A stretch of 8,867 nt of DNA from Halanaerobiales bacterium (GCA_016278415.1 JADQBV010000104.1:1-8867); one strand, 5' to 3'. Positions 1-6,789 are shown, counted from the first letter of the stretch. Numbers and translations are program-made. Notes: a model not told the origin generated them from the letters alone.

Positions 1-1
1 G

Positions 2-880
2 AATAGTGGCTCACTTTTTCCGGACAGGTGGCTCAATACCATCAAGATTACTCAGAAATATAATTTTAGAGTAGGAATAAGTATTGATGGTCCGGAATCT
101 ATGCATAATGCAAATCGGTCATTTTCTAATGGAGTTGGTAGTTTTAAAAAAATAAAACAAAATATAGATATATTTCAAGAAGAGAATTTATTATTTTCGA
201 TAATTTCTGTTATATCTAACCCAGAATATATGAGTGAAGCTTACGATTTTTTCGTTTCCGAAGGTATATACAACATTAAATTTAATCCAGTTATACCACA
301 AGGACGAGCTAATAATTGGTGTAAAGATAAATATTTTTATAAAAAATGTGCAAAAAAAGAAGTAGCACTTTTTAAAAGAATGCTTAAAAATCGAAAAAAT
401 GGTAAAAAACCATTACTAATTAATTCTTATATGCTTTTAAGAAACATAATTTTTACTGACAATAGATACGTGTGTAGGAGAAGTCCCTGTGGGGCTGGTG
501 TGGAAATACTTGCTTTTGATCAAGAAGGAAATGCTTTCCCATGTGACTCTTTATATGGAATAGATAAATTTGATGAATTTATAATTGGAAATGTAAATAA
601 AAATATAAATCTTAAAGATATAATAAATAATCCTATTATACAAAAATTACGCAATTTAAAATTAAAAAATATAGAATTTTGCTCAGAATGTATCTACAGA
701 AAATTTTGTGGTGGAGGTTGCCTAGGTGAAACTTATACCGTCTATAATGATATATATCATAAAAGCCCCTTATGTGAGTATTATAAAACTATGTTTGATG
801 GGTTATTTAATATCATTCATAAAAACTACTCTGATATTATAGAATTAATGCAAGAAAATAATTTATATGATAAATTTTAG
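2..880 (+). CDS. Radical SAM/SPASM maturase, 3' part (5' end outside window)
   Basis: The frame is open from base 2, so the gene begins left of the window; the ATG at 101 is internal. The visible part starts within the late radical SAM barrel: VGISIDGP followed by the ..HNANR.. segment is the typical anSME/SPASM-maturase strand. The N-terminal CxxxCxxC cluster motif is not in view. The C-terminus holds a complete SPASM domain: Cys codons at 473, 488, 542 (in a G-x4-C motif), then C-x2-C-x5-C-x3-C at 680, 689, 707 and 719, and a last Cys at 773. SPASM domains bind two auxiliary 4Fe-4S clusters and are found in enzymes that modify ribosomal peptides or sulfatases. The 30-codon peptide gene downstream favours a peptide substrate (inference). 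No premature stop or frameshift is visible up to the TAG at 880. An anaerobic sulfatase-maturase role cannot be excluded. Confidence 0.88.
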   Translation, partial: NSGSLFPDRWLNTIKITQKYNFRVGISIDGPESMHNANRSFSNGVGSFKKIKQNIDIFQEENLLFSIISVISNPEYMSEAYDFFVSEGIYNIKFNPVIPQGRANNWCKDKYFYKKCAKKEVALFKRMLKNRKNGKKPLLINSYMLLRNIIFTDNRYVCRRSPCGAGVEILAFDQEGNAFPCDSLYGIDKFDEFIIGNVNKNINLKDIINNPIIQKLRNLKLKNIEFCSECIYRKFCGGGCLGETYTVYNDIYHKSPLCEYYKTMFDGLFNIIHKNYSDIIELMQENNLYDKF

Positions 881-946
881 TATTTATTTTCACCTAAATT
901 AAAAAACCCCAAAAAACACATTCAAATATTGTTTGGAATTTTGATA

Positions 947-1150
947 GTGTATGAATATTACACTGCTCTGGCCCACACCAAAATTAAGAATTCTTTCTTT
1001 GAAGTCGTAAAATGTTTCTATACCAAGAAATTAGGTAGATCTCAGGTATGGTTGGCTTTCACTAAAGACAAAATTTGGTTTTGTCAAGTTCTATAGTATT
1101 ATTTTTTAGGAATCTATATAAAAAGGGAATATCAGTTTTGGTGGGGGTAA
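947..1150 (+). pseudogene. IS4-type transposase remnant
   Basis: One frame reads 49 codons to a TAG at 1094, then 17 more codons to a TAA at 1148. The text before the stop contains VVKCFYTKK and SQVWLAFTKD, and the text after it contains LGIYIKREYQFW. In order and spacing this resembles the catalytic end of IS4-group transposases, where a strand of the type VKIVFVRNR...WLALLSTD is followed by IIRIYGKRWDIEVFF with the catalytic Glu. The similarity is judged by eye and is modest. The in-frame stop, short length and missing ends mean it is not functional. It lies between the maturase and the small peptide gene, so this stretch is at least partly insertion debris. Confidence 0.42.
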
Positions 1151-1157
1151 AAAAAAC

Positions 1158-1187
1158 AAGGGTTATGTGCCCTCGGTCCAACCCCTT
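1158..1187 (+). promoter_or_regulatory. Possible leader hairpin before the small peptide gene
   Basis: AAGGGTT (1158-1164) can pair with AACCCCTT (1180-1187) with one bulged C, closing a 15-nt loop that is itself GC-richer than its surroundings (GTGCCCTCGGTCC). It lies 45 bases ahead of the peptide's start codon. No U-tract follows, so it is not an intrinsic terminator. It could be a 5' leader structure or chance. I see no convincing sigma-A promoter between 881 and 1215. Confidence 0.22.
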
Positions 1188-1216
1188 ATATATAAAGAAT
1201 TATTTCGCCAATATTG

Positions 1217-1226
1217 AAAGGAGGTG
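1217..1226 (+). promoter_or_regulatory. Near-consensus ribosome binding site of the small peptide
   Basis: AAAGGAGGTG is complementary over ten bases to the 3' end of 16S rRNA and sits 8 bases (from GGAGG) ahead of the ATG at 1233. A site this strong in front of a 30-codon frame is the main reason to believe the frame is a real gene, and suggests high translation. Confidence 0.8.
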
Positions 1227-1232
1227 AAAATA

Positions 1233-1325
1233 ATGGATAAAGAAAAGTTAAGCAAGGAAATTAAAAGTAAAAATTCTGAAAAAAGTTCAGAAGAAGTAAT
1301 GTTTAGTTGGATTAACATTGGGTAG
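1233..1325 (+). CDS. 30-aa peptide, candidate RiPP precursor
   Basis: A 30-residue frame opens behind a near-perfect ribosome binding site and ends at TAG 1323-1325. The first 21 residues are lysine-, glutamate- and serine-rich with no hydrophobic stretch (starts MDKEKLSKEIKSK). The last nine are quite different: VMFSWINIG, with Phe, Trp, Ile and a final Gly. A charged leader and a short aromatic tail is the layout of many ribosomal peptides modified by radical SAM/SPASM enzymes, and such an enzyme ends 352 bases upstream. The tail has no Cys, which argues against a sactipeptide or ranthipeptide. W-I-N fits the aromatic-x-polar pattern used by three-residue cyclophane RiPPs, but that is inference. 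It has no signal peptide and no double-glycine cleavage site. I recognise no named family. A perfect hairpin follows 15 bases after the stop. Confidence 0.62.
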   Translation: MDKEKLSKEIKSKNSEKSSEEVMFSWINIG

Positions 1326-1340
1326 TTATTTTTTGTTTGC

Positions 1341-1367
1341 CAGAAGGAGATATTTTATCTCCTTCTG
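1341..1367 (+). terminator. Perfect 12-bp hairpin after the peptide gene
   Basis: CAGAAGGAGATA (1341-1352) and TATCTCCTTCTG (1356-1367) pair perfectly over 12 bp around a TTT loop, 15 bases past the peptide's stop. The downstream run (TGCTAATTTTAAT) is only moderately U-rich, so this may be a partial terminator or a 3' stabilising structure as often follows abundant small precursor transcripts. The left arm contains an SD-like AAGGAGAT that the right arm would mask, but no start codon follows at a useful distance. Confidence 0.6.
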
Positions 1368-1664
1368 TGCTAATTTTAATATTAAGGGGTAACAATGAAT
1401 AGTAATTAAAAAATATTTTCAGGCTATTTAGAAAAAAGGTAATATTTTAGTTGGCTTAGATTATGGTTATATGAATTTTAAATTAGTCCCGTATTTGAAT
1501 ATGATTGAATTTTTAGGGTTGACATAAAAATTTGTAAGAATAAAGTTAAATTGAATTAAAAAAATGTTCAAAAAGAGCCTAATAACAATCTAAAAGTAAC
1601 TTTATTTATTATAAAATTTAATTTAATCCTTTAAGTGTTATAATCTGAAACAGATCTATAAAAA
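1368..1664. other. AT-rich stretch without an intact gene
   Basis: No frame here is both long and led by a ribosome binding site. A 29-codon open run at 1438-1527 (reads ..LDYGYMNFKLVPYLNMIEF..) has no upstream start and is not assigned. A TTGACA at 1519-1524 has no good -10 at normal spacing. The right end leads into the decayed transposase at 1665. Confidence 0.5.
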
Positions 1665-2005
1665 GAAATGGCTTATGGTATTTGGAAAAGTTAGGAATAC
1701 TTTAAAAAAAGATGTCCTGCTGAACATTATAGCTTTGAATACAATGTAAAGAAAAATGCCAAGTAATAGGAAGTACCAGAATTGGTTTTTAGCGAAATCG
1801 TCGTGTATTTTCCGTGTAGCTGCCAGAGCTATAAATGGGATAGTACATATAATACTAGAACTTCAGTAGAAAGCGCAAATAGTTTACAAGTGTGAATGTT
1901 TCATTTGGATTTGAAAACCATACAATAAGCAAAATAGAGAAAATGAGGCTTAAATGTTCTCTTTCCTTAATGGTTATGTAAGTAAAGGCAGCAGAAAAAA
2001 TTTAA
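1665..2005 (+). pseudogene. IS1182-type transposase, decayed C-terminal part
   Basis: The fragment begins EMAYGIWKS, continues through KKRCPAEHYSFEY, then SYKWDSTYNTRTSVESANSL, all in one frame. The frame then shifts near 1895 to give VSFGFENHTI and KIEKMRLKCSLSLMVM, ending at TAA 2003-2005. This order (RCPA, then S-Y-K-W...YN-RTSVE, then GFE-H-I and K-M-R-L-C-L-L-VM) is the hallmark of the C-terminal DDE domain of IS1182-like transposases. RTSVE normally carries the last catalytic Glu. Frame stops occur at about 1695, 1764-1769 and 1893, plus TAA 1979, and the N-terminal two thirds are not recognisable upstream. The element is dead and old. I could not identify its terminal inverted repeats. 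Confidence 0.85.
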
Positions 2006-2966
2006 GGAAATAAATTTCATTTTTAAAAATGGGGTTATCCTTCATTTTTTGTTTTATACTATCTTAGGTAAAACCACTAGCTTTCTAAAGACTATATAGT
2101 TTCTATTAAGTTAATTCAGAGGATTAAATAAAATGCTTTTGCCTTTCACGCGGAGTTATGATTGATTTAAACGATACTGTCTGTACTATTTTTGGTAGGT
2201 TCTGTTTGTTGATATAATCCAAAATACAAAGGTCGAACTTCTTTTAGAGAAAAAATCGGGATTATTAATAAGACTAATGAACTCATTGACTTAACCTTCG
2301 GGACTATACATTTTTAGTTGCGAATCCAAGTTTAATAAAAGTTTACAAAGCAAAATACTCAGTAAACCGCTATAAAGAGTAAATTTTATTGAAAAAGTTT
2401 CAACAGTAAAAGCCTATAGTTATTATATCTATATAAGGTTATTTTTTACAATCTATATTTTTTTTTGCTAAAAAGACTATCCTTTTTACTTTGATGTTTT
2501 TGAAAATTTAAGTCTTACCTCTTGCAAATCACTCTCCTTTAATATATTATTATTATCTAGGTTGTAAATCTTATTTGAATTTTGGTGAGATTTACGTATT
2601 TGATGTCTTACTCTGTTAGCACTTTGTTGCGAAAGCTTTCTAATACATAGGGGAGGACATCTATTTTATACTAGATTTTAATAACTTTAATACTTTAACT
2701 CCTGAATCATATAATGGGCGTATCATATGAACTATTTGGATTAATAAATAATGATTTTTATCCCATTTGGATCTCGGCTATACAACTTTGAGTAAGTCTC
2801 GAAAAGCCTTACTTTCTTTACTTGATTTTCTCTAGTCATAAAAAATCGCCCCTCTATGAAAAATATTTTTTGTTCTTTTATTCTATTATAACAAAAATAT
2901 TGTATTTATGAAGCGAATTAACTCGAAAAAACTTTACTCTTTAAAGCTGCTCAGTAAATACTTCTC
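2006..2966. other. About 960 bp without a recognisable gene
   Basis: All six frames are broken into short pieces and none combines a start, a ribosome binding site and recognisable protein sequence. The longest readable bits are KYKGRTSFREKIGIINKTNELIDL (plus strand, in the run 2212-2317) and a minus-strand frame with several stops between 2839 and 2486; neither matches a family I know. An imperfect A/T inverted repeat lies at 2862-2901. Next to two transposase remnants, the simplest reading is decayed mobile or displaced DNA, but an untranslated RNA cannot be ruled out by eye. Confidence 0.5.
2862..2901. repeat. A/T-rich inverted repeat
   Basis: AATATTTTTTGTT (2862-2874) and AACAAAAATATT (2890-2901) are complementary apart from one extra T in the left arm, with a 15-nt spacer. 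In RNA the hairpin would be weak (mostly A-U). It may be a degenerate end of an inserted element or chance in AT-rich DNA. Confidence 0.3.
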
Positions 2967-2995
2967 TTGACATTGTTAATTTAATCATTTAAAAT
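2967..2995 (+). promoter_or_regulatory. Sigma-A-type promoter, distal candidate for the MFS operon
   Basis: TTGACA (2967-2972), a 17-base spacer and TAAAAT (2990-2995): consensus -35, five of six in the -10 and optimal spacing. It would give a leader of about 150 nt before the MFS start. A second candidate lies closer, at 3069-3074. Confidence 0.6.
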
Positions 2996-3057
2996 TATGT
3001 TAGATAAACTTTATAATATTTTTTTACTACAATATTAGATATTTATGTTAAATAGTC

Positions 3058-3074
3058 TTATACATACGTATAAT
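3058..3074 (+). promoter_or_regulatory. Perfect palindrome overlapping a TATAAT box: likely operator
   Basis: TTATAC-ATAC-GTATAA (3058-3073) is a perfect 6-bp inverted repeat with a 4-bp spacer. Its right half contains a consensus -10 TATAAT (3069-3074); the matching -35 region (around 3046-3051, TGTTAA) is poor. A palindrome over a -10 box is a usual operator position for ArsR-type repressors. The downstream operon encodes a protein with an ArsR-type DNA-binding domain, so autoregulation is a reasonable inference. AT-rich DNA gives such palindromes by chance now and then. Confidence 0.42.
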
Positions 3075-3155
3075 ATAAAACATTTTACATATTTATAGCT
3101 TACTTAAAATAAAAATTAAACTTTTAAAAATAATTATGGAGAGGAATTGATTTTT

Positions 3156-4463
3156 ATGACAGAAGTAAAAGATAGTATATTTAAAAATAAGGATTTTTTA
3201 TTATTGTTTACAGGTGGACTGATATCAAGAGTAGGAAATGCTATCCATCTTGTAGCTTTAACATGGTTTGTGTTGGAGCTTACAGGAAGTGGTAGTACTG
3301 CAGGTATTATTATGCTTTTATCAACATTACCTGGGGTTTTGCTTGGACCTTTTGCTGGTTTATTAGCAGATAGAGTTAGTAGGAAACTTTTGATAATAGG
3401 AATGGACTTTATCAGAGGCATATTAGTGATTTACTTAAGTTGGGTTATAATGATTGGAACTGTTGCCTTTCCACATTTAGTAGTGGTGACAGTATTACTG
3501 TCTATTTGTGGGGCCTTTTTCAATCCAGCGGTTACTGCTACTCTTCCTAATCTGGTTAGAGATAGAAATCTTCATAGAGCGAATTCGATGGAACATTTTA
3601 GTATGAATTTCACCCACGTTTTAGGGGCAGCAGTTGGAGGCTTGTTAATTGCAGCTCTTGGTATAGGTGCTGTTTTTTTAATTAATGGTACCTCTTTTAT
3701 ACTTTCAGCGATATCTGAATTCTTCATTGATATACCACCTTTAAAAAAGGCAGAAGCAGGTAAAGATGAGAATACTTTTCTGGCTGATCTGAAATTCGGC
3801 ATAAAATATCTTTACCAGGAAAAGACTATTTTTTCTTTATTCAGTATTGCTGTTATACTTAATTTTATTTGTGCTGGAACAATGATGGTTGGTCTACCAT
3901 ATCTATTTAAAGAGGTTTTAATGGTAAATAGTAAATTATATGGTTTTGCTCAGGCTATCTTTCCTGCCGGGGCTCTAATCGGAGCTTTAGTAATGAACTT
4001 TTTACCAGAAATAAAGAAATTTTATCGTACTTTTGTTATAATGTGTAGTATACAGGGGATATTATTTATTTTTATAGGAATACCGCTTTTTCCATCTATT
4101 TTAGCTGCTTATCCAAAAATGAATATTTACCTTATATTATTAAGCTTTTTATGTATTGCTGGTATAGCAAATGCAGTACTTAATATACCAATTTCAGTCT
4201 TATTACAGCGTTTAATTCCAGATTATCTGCGGGGGAGAGTATTTGGATTATTATCTTCTTTATCCCAGGGGCTTGTTCCCCTATCTATGGCTTTAGTGGG
4301 TTTTTTACTTGACTATTCCCCGTCGTATTATTTATTTATCGGTACAGGGGTTTCTACTTTAGTACTGGTAATTATAATGACGAAAATATCTTCCTTAAGG
4401 AAATTGGATCAAGAGAATCAAGACCGAGATAATCAGGATAATACGCTAGTCGGAGGTGTATAA
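3156..4463 (+). CDS. MFS efflux transporter, DHA3-like, 12 TM
   Basis: This 435-residue membrane protein has about 12 hydrophobic helices, six on each side of a charged central loop (FIDIPPLKKAEAGKDEN region). The loop between helices 2 and 3 carries MFS motif A: GLLADRVSRK followed by D-F-I-R-G (about residues 68-88). Overall layout matches the drug:H+ antiporter-3 group (macrolide-efflux and EntS-like exporters), which move small hydrophobic compounds out of the cell. The actual substrate cannot be read from the sequence. I start at ATG 3156: GGAGAGG (3138-3144) lies 11 bases upstream, whereas the in-frame TTG at 3147 would be only 2 bases from it. The tail (KLDQENQDRDNQDN) is hydrophilic. 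The gene ends one base before its regulator's start, so the two are one operon. It may export a toxic compound that the regulator senses, or a peptide product from the upstream locus; the latter is speculative. Confidence 0.85.
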   Translation: MTEVKDSIFKNKDFLLLFTGGLISRVGNAIHLVALTWFVLELTGSGSTAGIIMLLSTLPGVLLGPFAGLLADRVSRKLLIIGMDFIRGILVIYLSWVIMIGTVAFPHLVVVTVLLSICGAFFNPAVTATLPNLVRDRNLHRANSMEHFSMNFTHVLGAAVGGLLIAALGIGAVFLINGTSFILSAISEFFIDIPPLKKAEAGKDENTFLADLKFGIKYLYQEKTIFSLFSIAVILNFICAGTMMVGLPYLFKEVLMVNSKLYGFAQAIFPAGALIGALVMNFLPEIKKFYRTFVIMCSIQGILFIFIGIPLFPSILAAYPKMNIYLILLSFLCIAGIANAVLNIPISVLLQRLIPDYLRGRVFGLLSSLSQGLVPLSMALVGFLLDYSPSYYLFIGTGVSTLVLVIIMTKISSLRKLDQENQDRDNQDNTLVGGV

Positions 4464-4464
4464 A

Positions 4465-5541
4465 ATGAAAAGTAAATTTATCAAAAAAATTACTATTAAT
4501 ACTAATACAACATATGACTTCATTGTCAGTATTTTTACTTTAGTAAATCAGGAAGAAGAAAAAAGAATATTGCCAGAATATGGTCTACAAAGAGATACAG
4601 AAATTGAAAAGTGGATAAATGAAACCTATGATAAACTAGATAATGAGTACTTAAAAAGATTGGAATTTTACTTTGCTAAAGAGACTTTATTCGGCTTAGA
4701 TTTACTTAAGTTTATACATGATTTAGAACTGGAAATAGGAAAAGTAGATATTCCTACATTTTTAGAAAGGTTTAGCAATATAGGTGCTGCAGAACTACTA
4801 AGTTATTTATTCTTATCTTTTTACGATAGTGAAGAAGAATTATCTAAAGAGATAGTGAAAAAATGGCTTAACAAAGGAGATTTTTATCAGCTTATTAAAA
4901 ACAATTTTAAAGTAGGTAATAGAGGTAAATGGGCTATAATGGAGATATTAAATAATCCTATTGAGTGTAAAAAGGAATTATTGGGGTTGTTTAAAAATTT
5001 TTATCGAGATTATTACAGGAAAGAAGAGGCAAGAGTGACAGGTTTTTTGAATAGATATTCTGAAGAGAATAAAGATGAGATAAAGGAAGGTGTTAGTAAG
5101 GGTATAGATTATTTCTTTTCTCCTGAATCAGACCTAATAGATTTAAATCAGGAGATAAAGGCAGTTGTTACTTATTTCGGTGGGAAATCGAGCGCTTTTT
5201 TTAGTGATAATCTTCAAGTACTTGGCTATAAATATTTTCAATATATTAATAAATTAACAGCTGAGCAGCAGGGTATAGAAGAGCATAGTGATATATTTAA
5301 AGTAATAGGGGATCAAACTAGATTAAAGATACTTTTAGAATTAAATAAAGGGCCGAAATATATGACTGAATTAGGAAATAAATTAGGTATTAGCATACCT
5401 ACAGTAGATTATCATATAAAAAGATTTATTAATGTTAGTCTGGTACAGATTGACAAAGCGGAAAACCGTGTTTATTATAAATTAAGGAAAGATAGGTTGC
5501 GTAATGCAATCAAGTTATTAGAGGGTAGTTTTAATTTGTGA
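4465..5541 (+). CDS. Large ArsR-type winged-helix transcriptional regulator
   Basis: The C-terminal 85 residues (about 274-358) form an ArsR/HTH_5-like domain: HSDIFKVIGDQTRLKILLEL, then MTELGNKLGISIPTVDYHIK (helix-turn-helix with recognition helix around 310-323), then a wing ending ENRVYYKLRKD. Canonical ArsR metal-binding Cys residues in the DNA-binding helix are absent, so it is not an obvious metal sensor. ArsR proteins are usually about 100-120 residues; here about 270 helical, charged residues precede the domain and match nothing I recognise, probably a ligand-sensing or dimerising module. The start is ATG 4465, with GGAGG (4452-4456) 8 bases upstream; the in-frame GTG at 4456 overlaps that site. 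Only one base separates it from the MFS gene, which it most likely controls, perhaps through the palindrome at 3058. Confidence 0.82.
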   Translation: MKSKFIKKITINTNTTYDFIVSIFTLVNQEEEKRILPEYGLQRDTEIEKWINETYDKLDNEYLKRLEFYFAKETLFGLDLLKFIHDLELEIGKVDIPTFLERFSNIGAAELLSYLFLSFYDSEEELSKEIVKKWLNKGDFYQLIKNNFKVGNRGKWAIMEILNNPIECKKELLGLFKNFYRDYYRKEEARVTGFLNRYSEENKDEIKEGVSKGIDYFFSPESDLIDLNQEIKAVVTYFGGKSSAFFSDNLQVLGYKYFQYINKLTAEQQGIEEHSDIFKVIGDQTRLKILLELNKGPKYMTELGNKLGISIPTVDYHIKRFINVSLVQIDKAENRVYYKLRKDRLRNAIKLLEGSFNL

Positions 5542-5710
5542 TTTCTAGGTTATTATGATTAGAAAAATTGATATGATATATATATAATTGAAATGATTTA
5601 TAAGAAAAAATACAAGCTATGCTTAACTTTTATAAATTTGTGAAATGCTTGCTATTGATAAAAATTATCTTCTATGGACTATTCAAACACATCTTTAGAT
5701 ACAATAAGAG

Positions 5711-5740
5711 GAATCAATAATAATTTAATATTATTGATTC
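5711..5740. terminator. Perfect 12-bp inverted repeat, possible terminator
   Basis: GAATCAATAATA (5711-5722) pairs perfectly with TATTATTGATTC (5729-5740) around a 6-nt loop. It lies 170 bases past the regulator's stop. It is A/T-rich and no clear U-run follows on either strand, so termination is uncertain; it could be a 3' end structure or a protein site. Confidence 0.4.
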
Positions 5741-5820
5741 TATCGAGCAAATTTGACTCTAAGAATTAAGAACGTAAATAATTGATAGATTATTAAAATT
5801 TATATGTCGTAAGAGAGGAA

Positions 5821-5841
5821 ATCAAGAGATGTACTCTTGAT
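5821..5841 (-). terminator. Hairpin downstream of Mn catalase, likely terminator
   Basis: ATCAAGAG (5821-5828) and CTCTTGAT (5834-5841) pair perfectly around a 5-nt loop. Read on the minus strand the hairpin is followed by the pyrimidine-rich TTCCTCTCTTACG, and it lies about 85 bases past the catalase stop codon. Termination of the catalase transcript is the best guess. Confidence 0.42.
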
Positions 5842-5926
5842 CTCCCAGAATATAAAGTAAAAGAATACTTGATTATATTTCTTAATTATTTAATTTTTAA
5901 TAATAATCTTTCATCATCTTAAAATA

Positions 5927-6610
5927 CTAATTATATTGGGAAGTTCTTGGGTTTTGAAAGCTAGGTGCAGTTGGCTGAGGATTTTCATAGTATCTTCCAG
6001 GTGTTGAGAGGTCAAAATATAGTCTGGCATCTTCATCTACTCCAAAATCTGCTGAGGAACCTTCACCTTGAACTTTATTTAGAGCTTCTCTGAATAAGGC
6101 ATTATGGGCTTCTTCTCGGTTAAGAAGAAAGTCAATAGTTTGTTTTACTCCATTATCATCTATTTGTCTATACAGATATTCATAAACAACTTTTGCCCTT
6201 TGTTCAGCAGCAACATTTGATAGGATATCTGCAGCTAAATCACCTGTAGAATTAATAAAATTTCCAGTAAATGGGGCGCCTGAAGCATTTACTAGCCCAG
6301 GTCCTAATCCTGTCAATACCTGTGATTCAACAGTACCACTCATGGGTATTTGATGTGCAACATCATGACCATTTAGCATAGTAATCATGGTAGCGACCAT
6401 TTCCATGTGACTAAACTCCTCTGCAGCAATGTCAAGGAAAAGATCTTTGATTTCCTTATCTTTGATCCTAAAACTTTGGGTTAAATATTGTAAACCAGCT
6501 TTTAATTCACCATTCGCTCCACCCAGTTGTTCTTGTAACAAATTAGCATATGTTGGGTTTGGCTTGTCTACCCTTACTTCATGTAATAATTGCTTATCAT
6601 GTTTAAACAT
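5927..6610 (-). CDS. Manganese catalase
   Basis: A 227-residue non-haem catalase of the ferritin-like dimanganese type, which disproportionates hydrogen peroxide to water and oxygen in the cytoplasm. Ligand motifs are all present: E35 in GGANGELKAGLQY, E65-x2-H68 in AAEEFSHMEMV, E136 in NVAAEQRAKVVYEYL and the last helix REEAHNALF with H169. The start MFKHDKQLLHEV.. and the stretch SFRIKDKEIKDLFLDIAAEE are typical of true Mn catalases rather than the shorter spore-coat CotJC protein (about 190 residues). It is shorter than Lactobacillus or Thermus enzymes (about 266-300), mainly in the C-terminal tail, which ends in a proline-rich low-complexity segment. The ribosome binding site AGAGGTGA lies just upstream of ATG (6610). 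It is divergent from the plus-strand oxygen-defence genes and disposes of the peroxide made by superoxide reductase. Confidence 0.92.
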   Translation of the reverse strand: MFKHDKQLLHEVRVDKPNPTYANLLQEQLGGANGELKAGLQYLTQSFRIKDKEIKDLFLDIAAEEFSHMEMVATMITMLNGHDVAHQIPMSGTVESQVLTGLGPGLVNASGAPFTGNFINSTGDLAADILSNVAAEQRAKVVYEYLYRQIDDNGVKQTIDFLLNREEAHNALFREALNKVQGEGSSADFGVDEDARLYFDLSTPGRYYENPQPTAPSFQNPRTSQYN

Positions 6611-6639
6611 AAATTCACCTCTATTGGAATATTTTTAAT

Positions 6640-6662
6640 CTAGGTATATTATGCCAGCCTAG
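6640..6662 (-). promoter_or_regulatory. Candidate promoter/operator of Mn catalase
   Basis: On the minus strand TGG-CATAAT (6656-6648) fits an extended -10 element, which can work without a good -35; none is visible at 17 bases. It sits inside an inverted repeat, CTAGG (6640-6644) and CCTAG (6658-6662). No PerR box (TTATAATnATTATAA-like) is visible here. Transcription would start about 30 bases before the start codon. Confidence 0.32.
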
Positions 6663-6760
6663 TTAAAAATCATAACTTGTAATGTGTACCAAAATTATGT
6701 TTTGCATTACCTAACAAGGCTTTAAAGAATTTTTTTAACATATTCTTATGTGACATTAAT

Positions 6761-6789
6761 TTGACAGAGAAATTTATATAGGTTATACT
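6761..6789 (+). promoter_or_regulatory. Strong sigma-A-type promoter of the ferritin-like gene
   Basis: TTGACA (6761-6766), a 17-base spacer and TATACT (6784-6789): perfect -35, five of six in the -10 and optimal spacing. TGACA also occurs ten bases earlier (6751-6755). The next gene starts at 6978, so the leader is about 180 nt. Confidence 0.72.

Larger units (their letters stand above)
5542..5926. other. Convergent intergenic region with hairpins
   Basis: This gap lies between the converging regulator (plus) and Mn catalase (minus) genes. It contains no credible gene. It does hold two perfect inverted repeats, listed separately, which probably end the two transcripts. Confidence 0.6.

Noticed and set aside
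101..103. ATG as start of the SPASM gene
   Set aside because: The frame is open upstream to the window edge and encodes conserved radical SAM sequence (VGISIDGP) before this codon; it also lacks a ribosome binding site.
1438..1527. 29-codon open run reading LDYGYMNFKLVPYLNMIEF
   Set aside because: It has no start codon with a ribosome binding site at its head and a stop lies just upstream. It faintly recalls the N-terminus of B12-binding radical SAM proteins, but is too short to call.
2486..2665. Minus-strand open run ending LQEVRLKFSKTSK, with AAAGGAG before a TTG
   Set aside because: The last residues recall the start of DUF2344 proteins (..RLKFSKTG..), but a stop follows at once and the homology does not continue.
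2741..2839. Minus-strand 32-codon frame (MTRENQVKK...) behind GAGGGG
   Set aside because: The spacing of the SD is plausible, but the product matches nothing, the same frame continues with many stops, and the surroundings look decayed.
3147..3149. TTG as start of the MFS gene
   Set aside because: It lies only 2 bases from the ribosome binding site; ATG at 3156 has workable spacing.
3134..3802. Two antisense open frames opposite the MFS gene (3134-3421 and 3572-3802)
   Set aside because: They lie within conserved transporter coding sequence, lack ribosome binding sites and encode no recognisable protein.
4456..4458. GTG as start of the regulator
   Set aside because: It overlaps the ribosome binding site itself; ATG at 4465 is at ideal distance.
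6429..6638. Plus-strand frame opposite the Mn catalase N-terminus
   Set aside because: It is antisense to the conserved ligand-bearing region of catalase and lacks a ribosome binding site.
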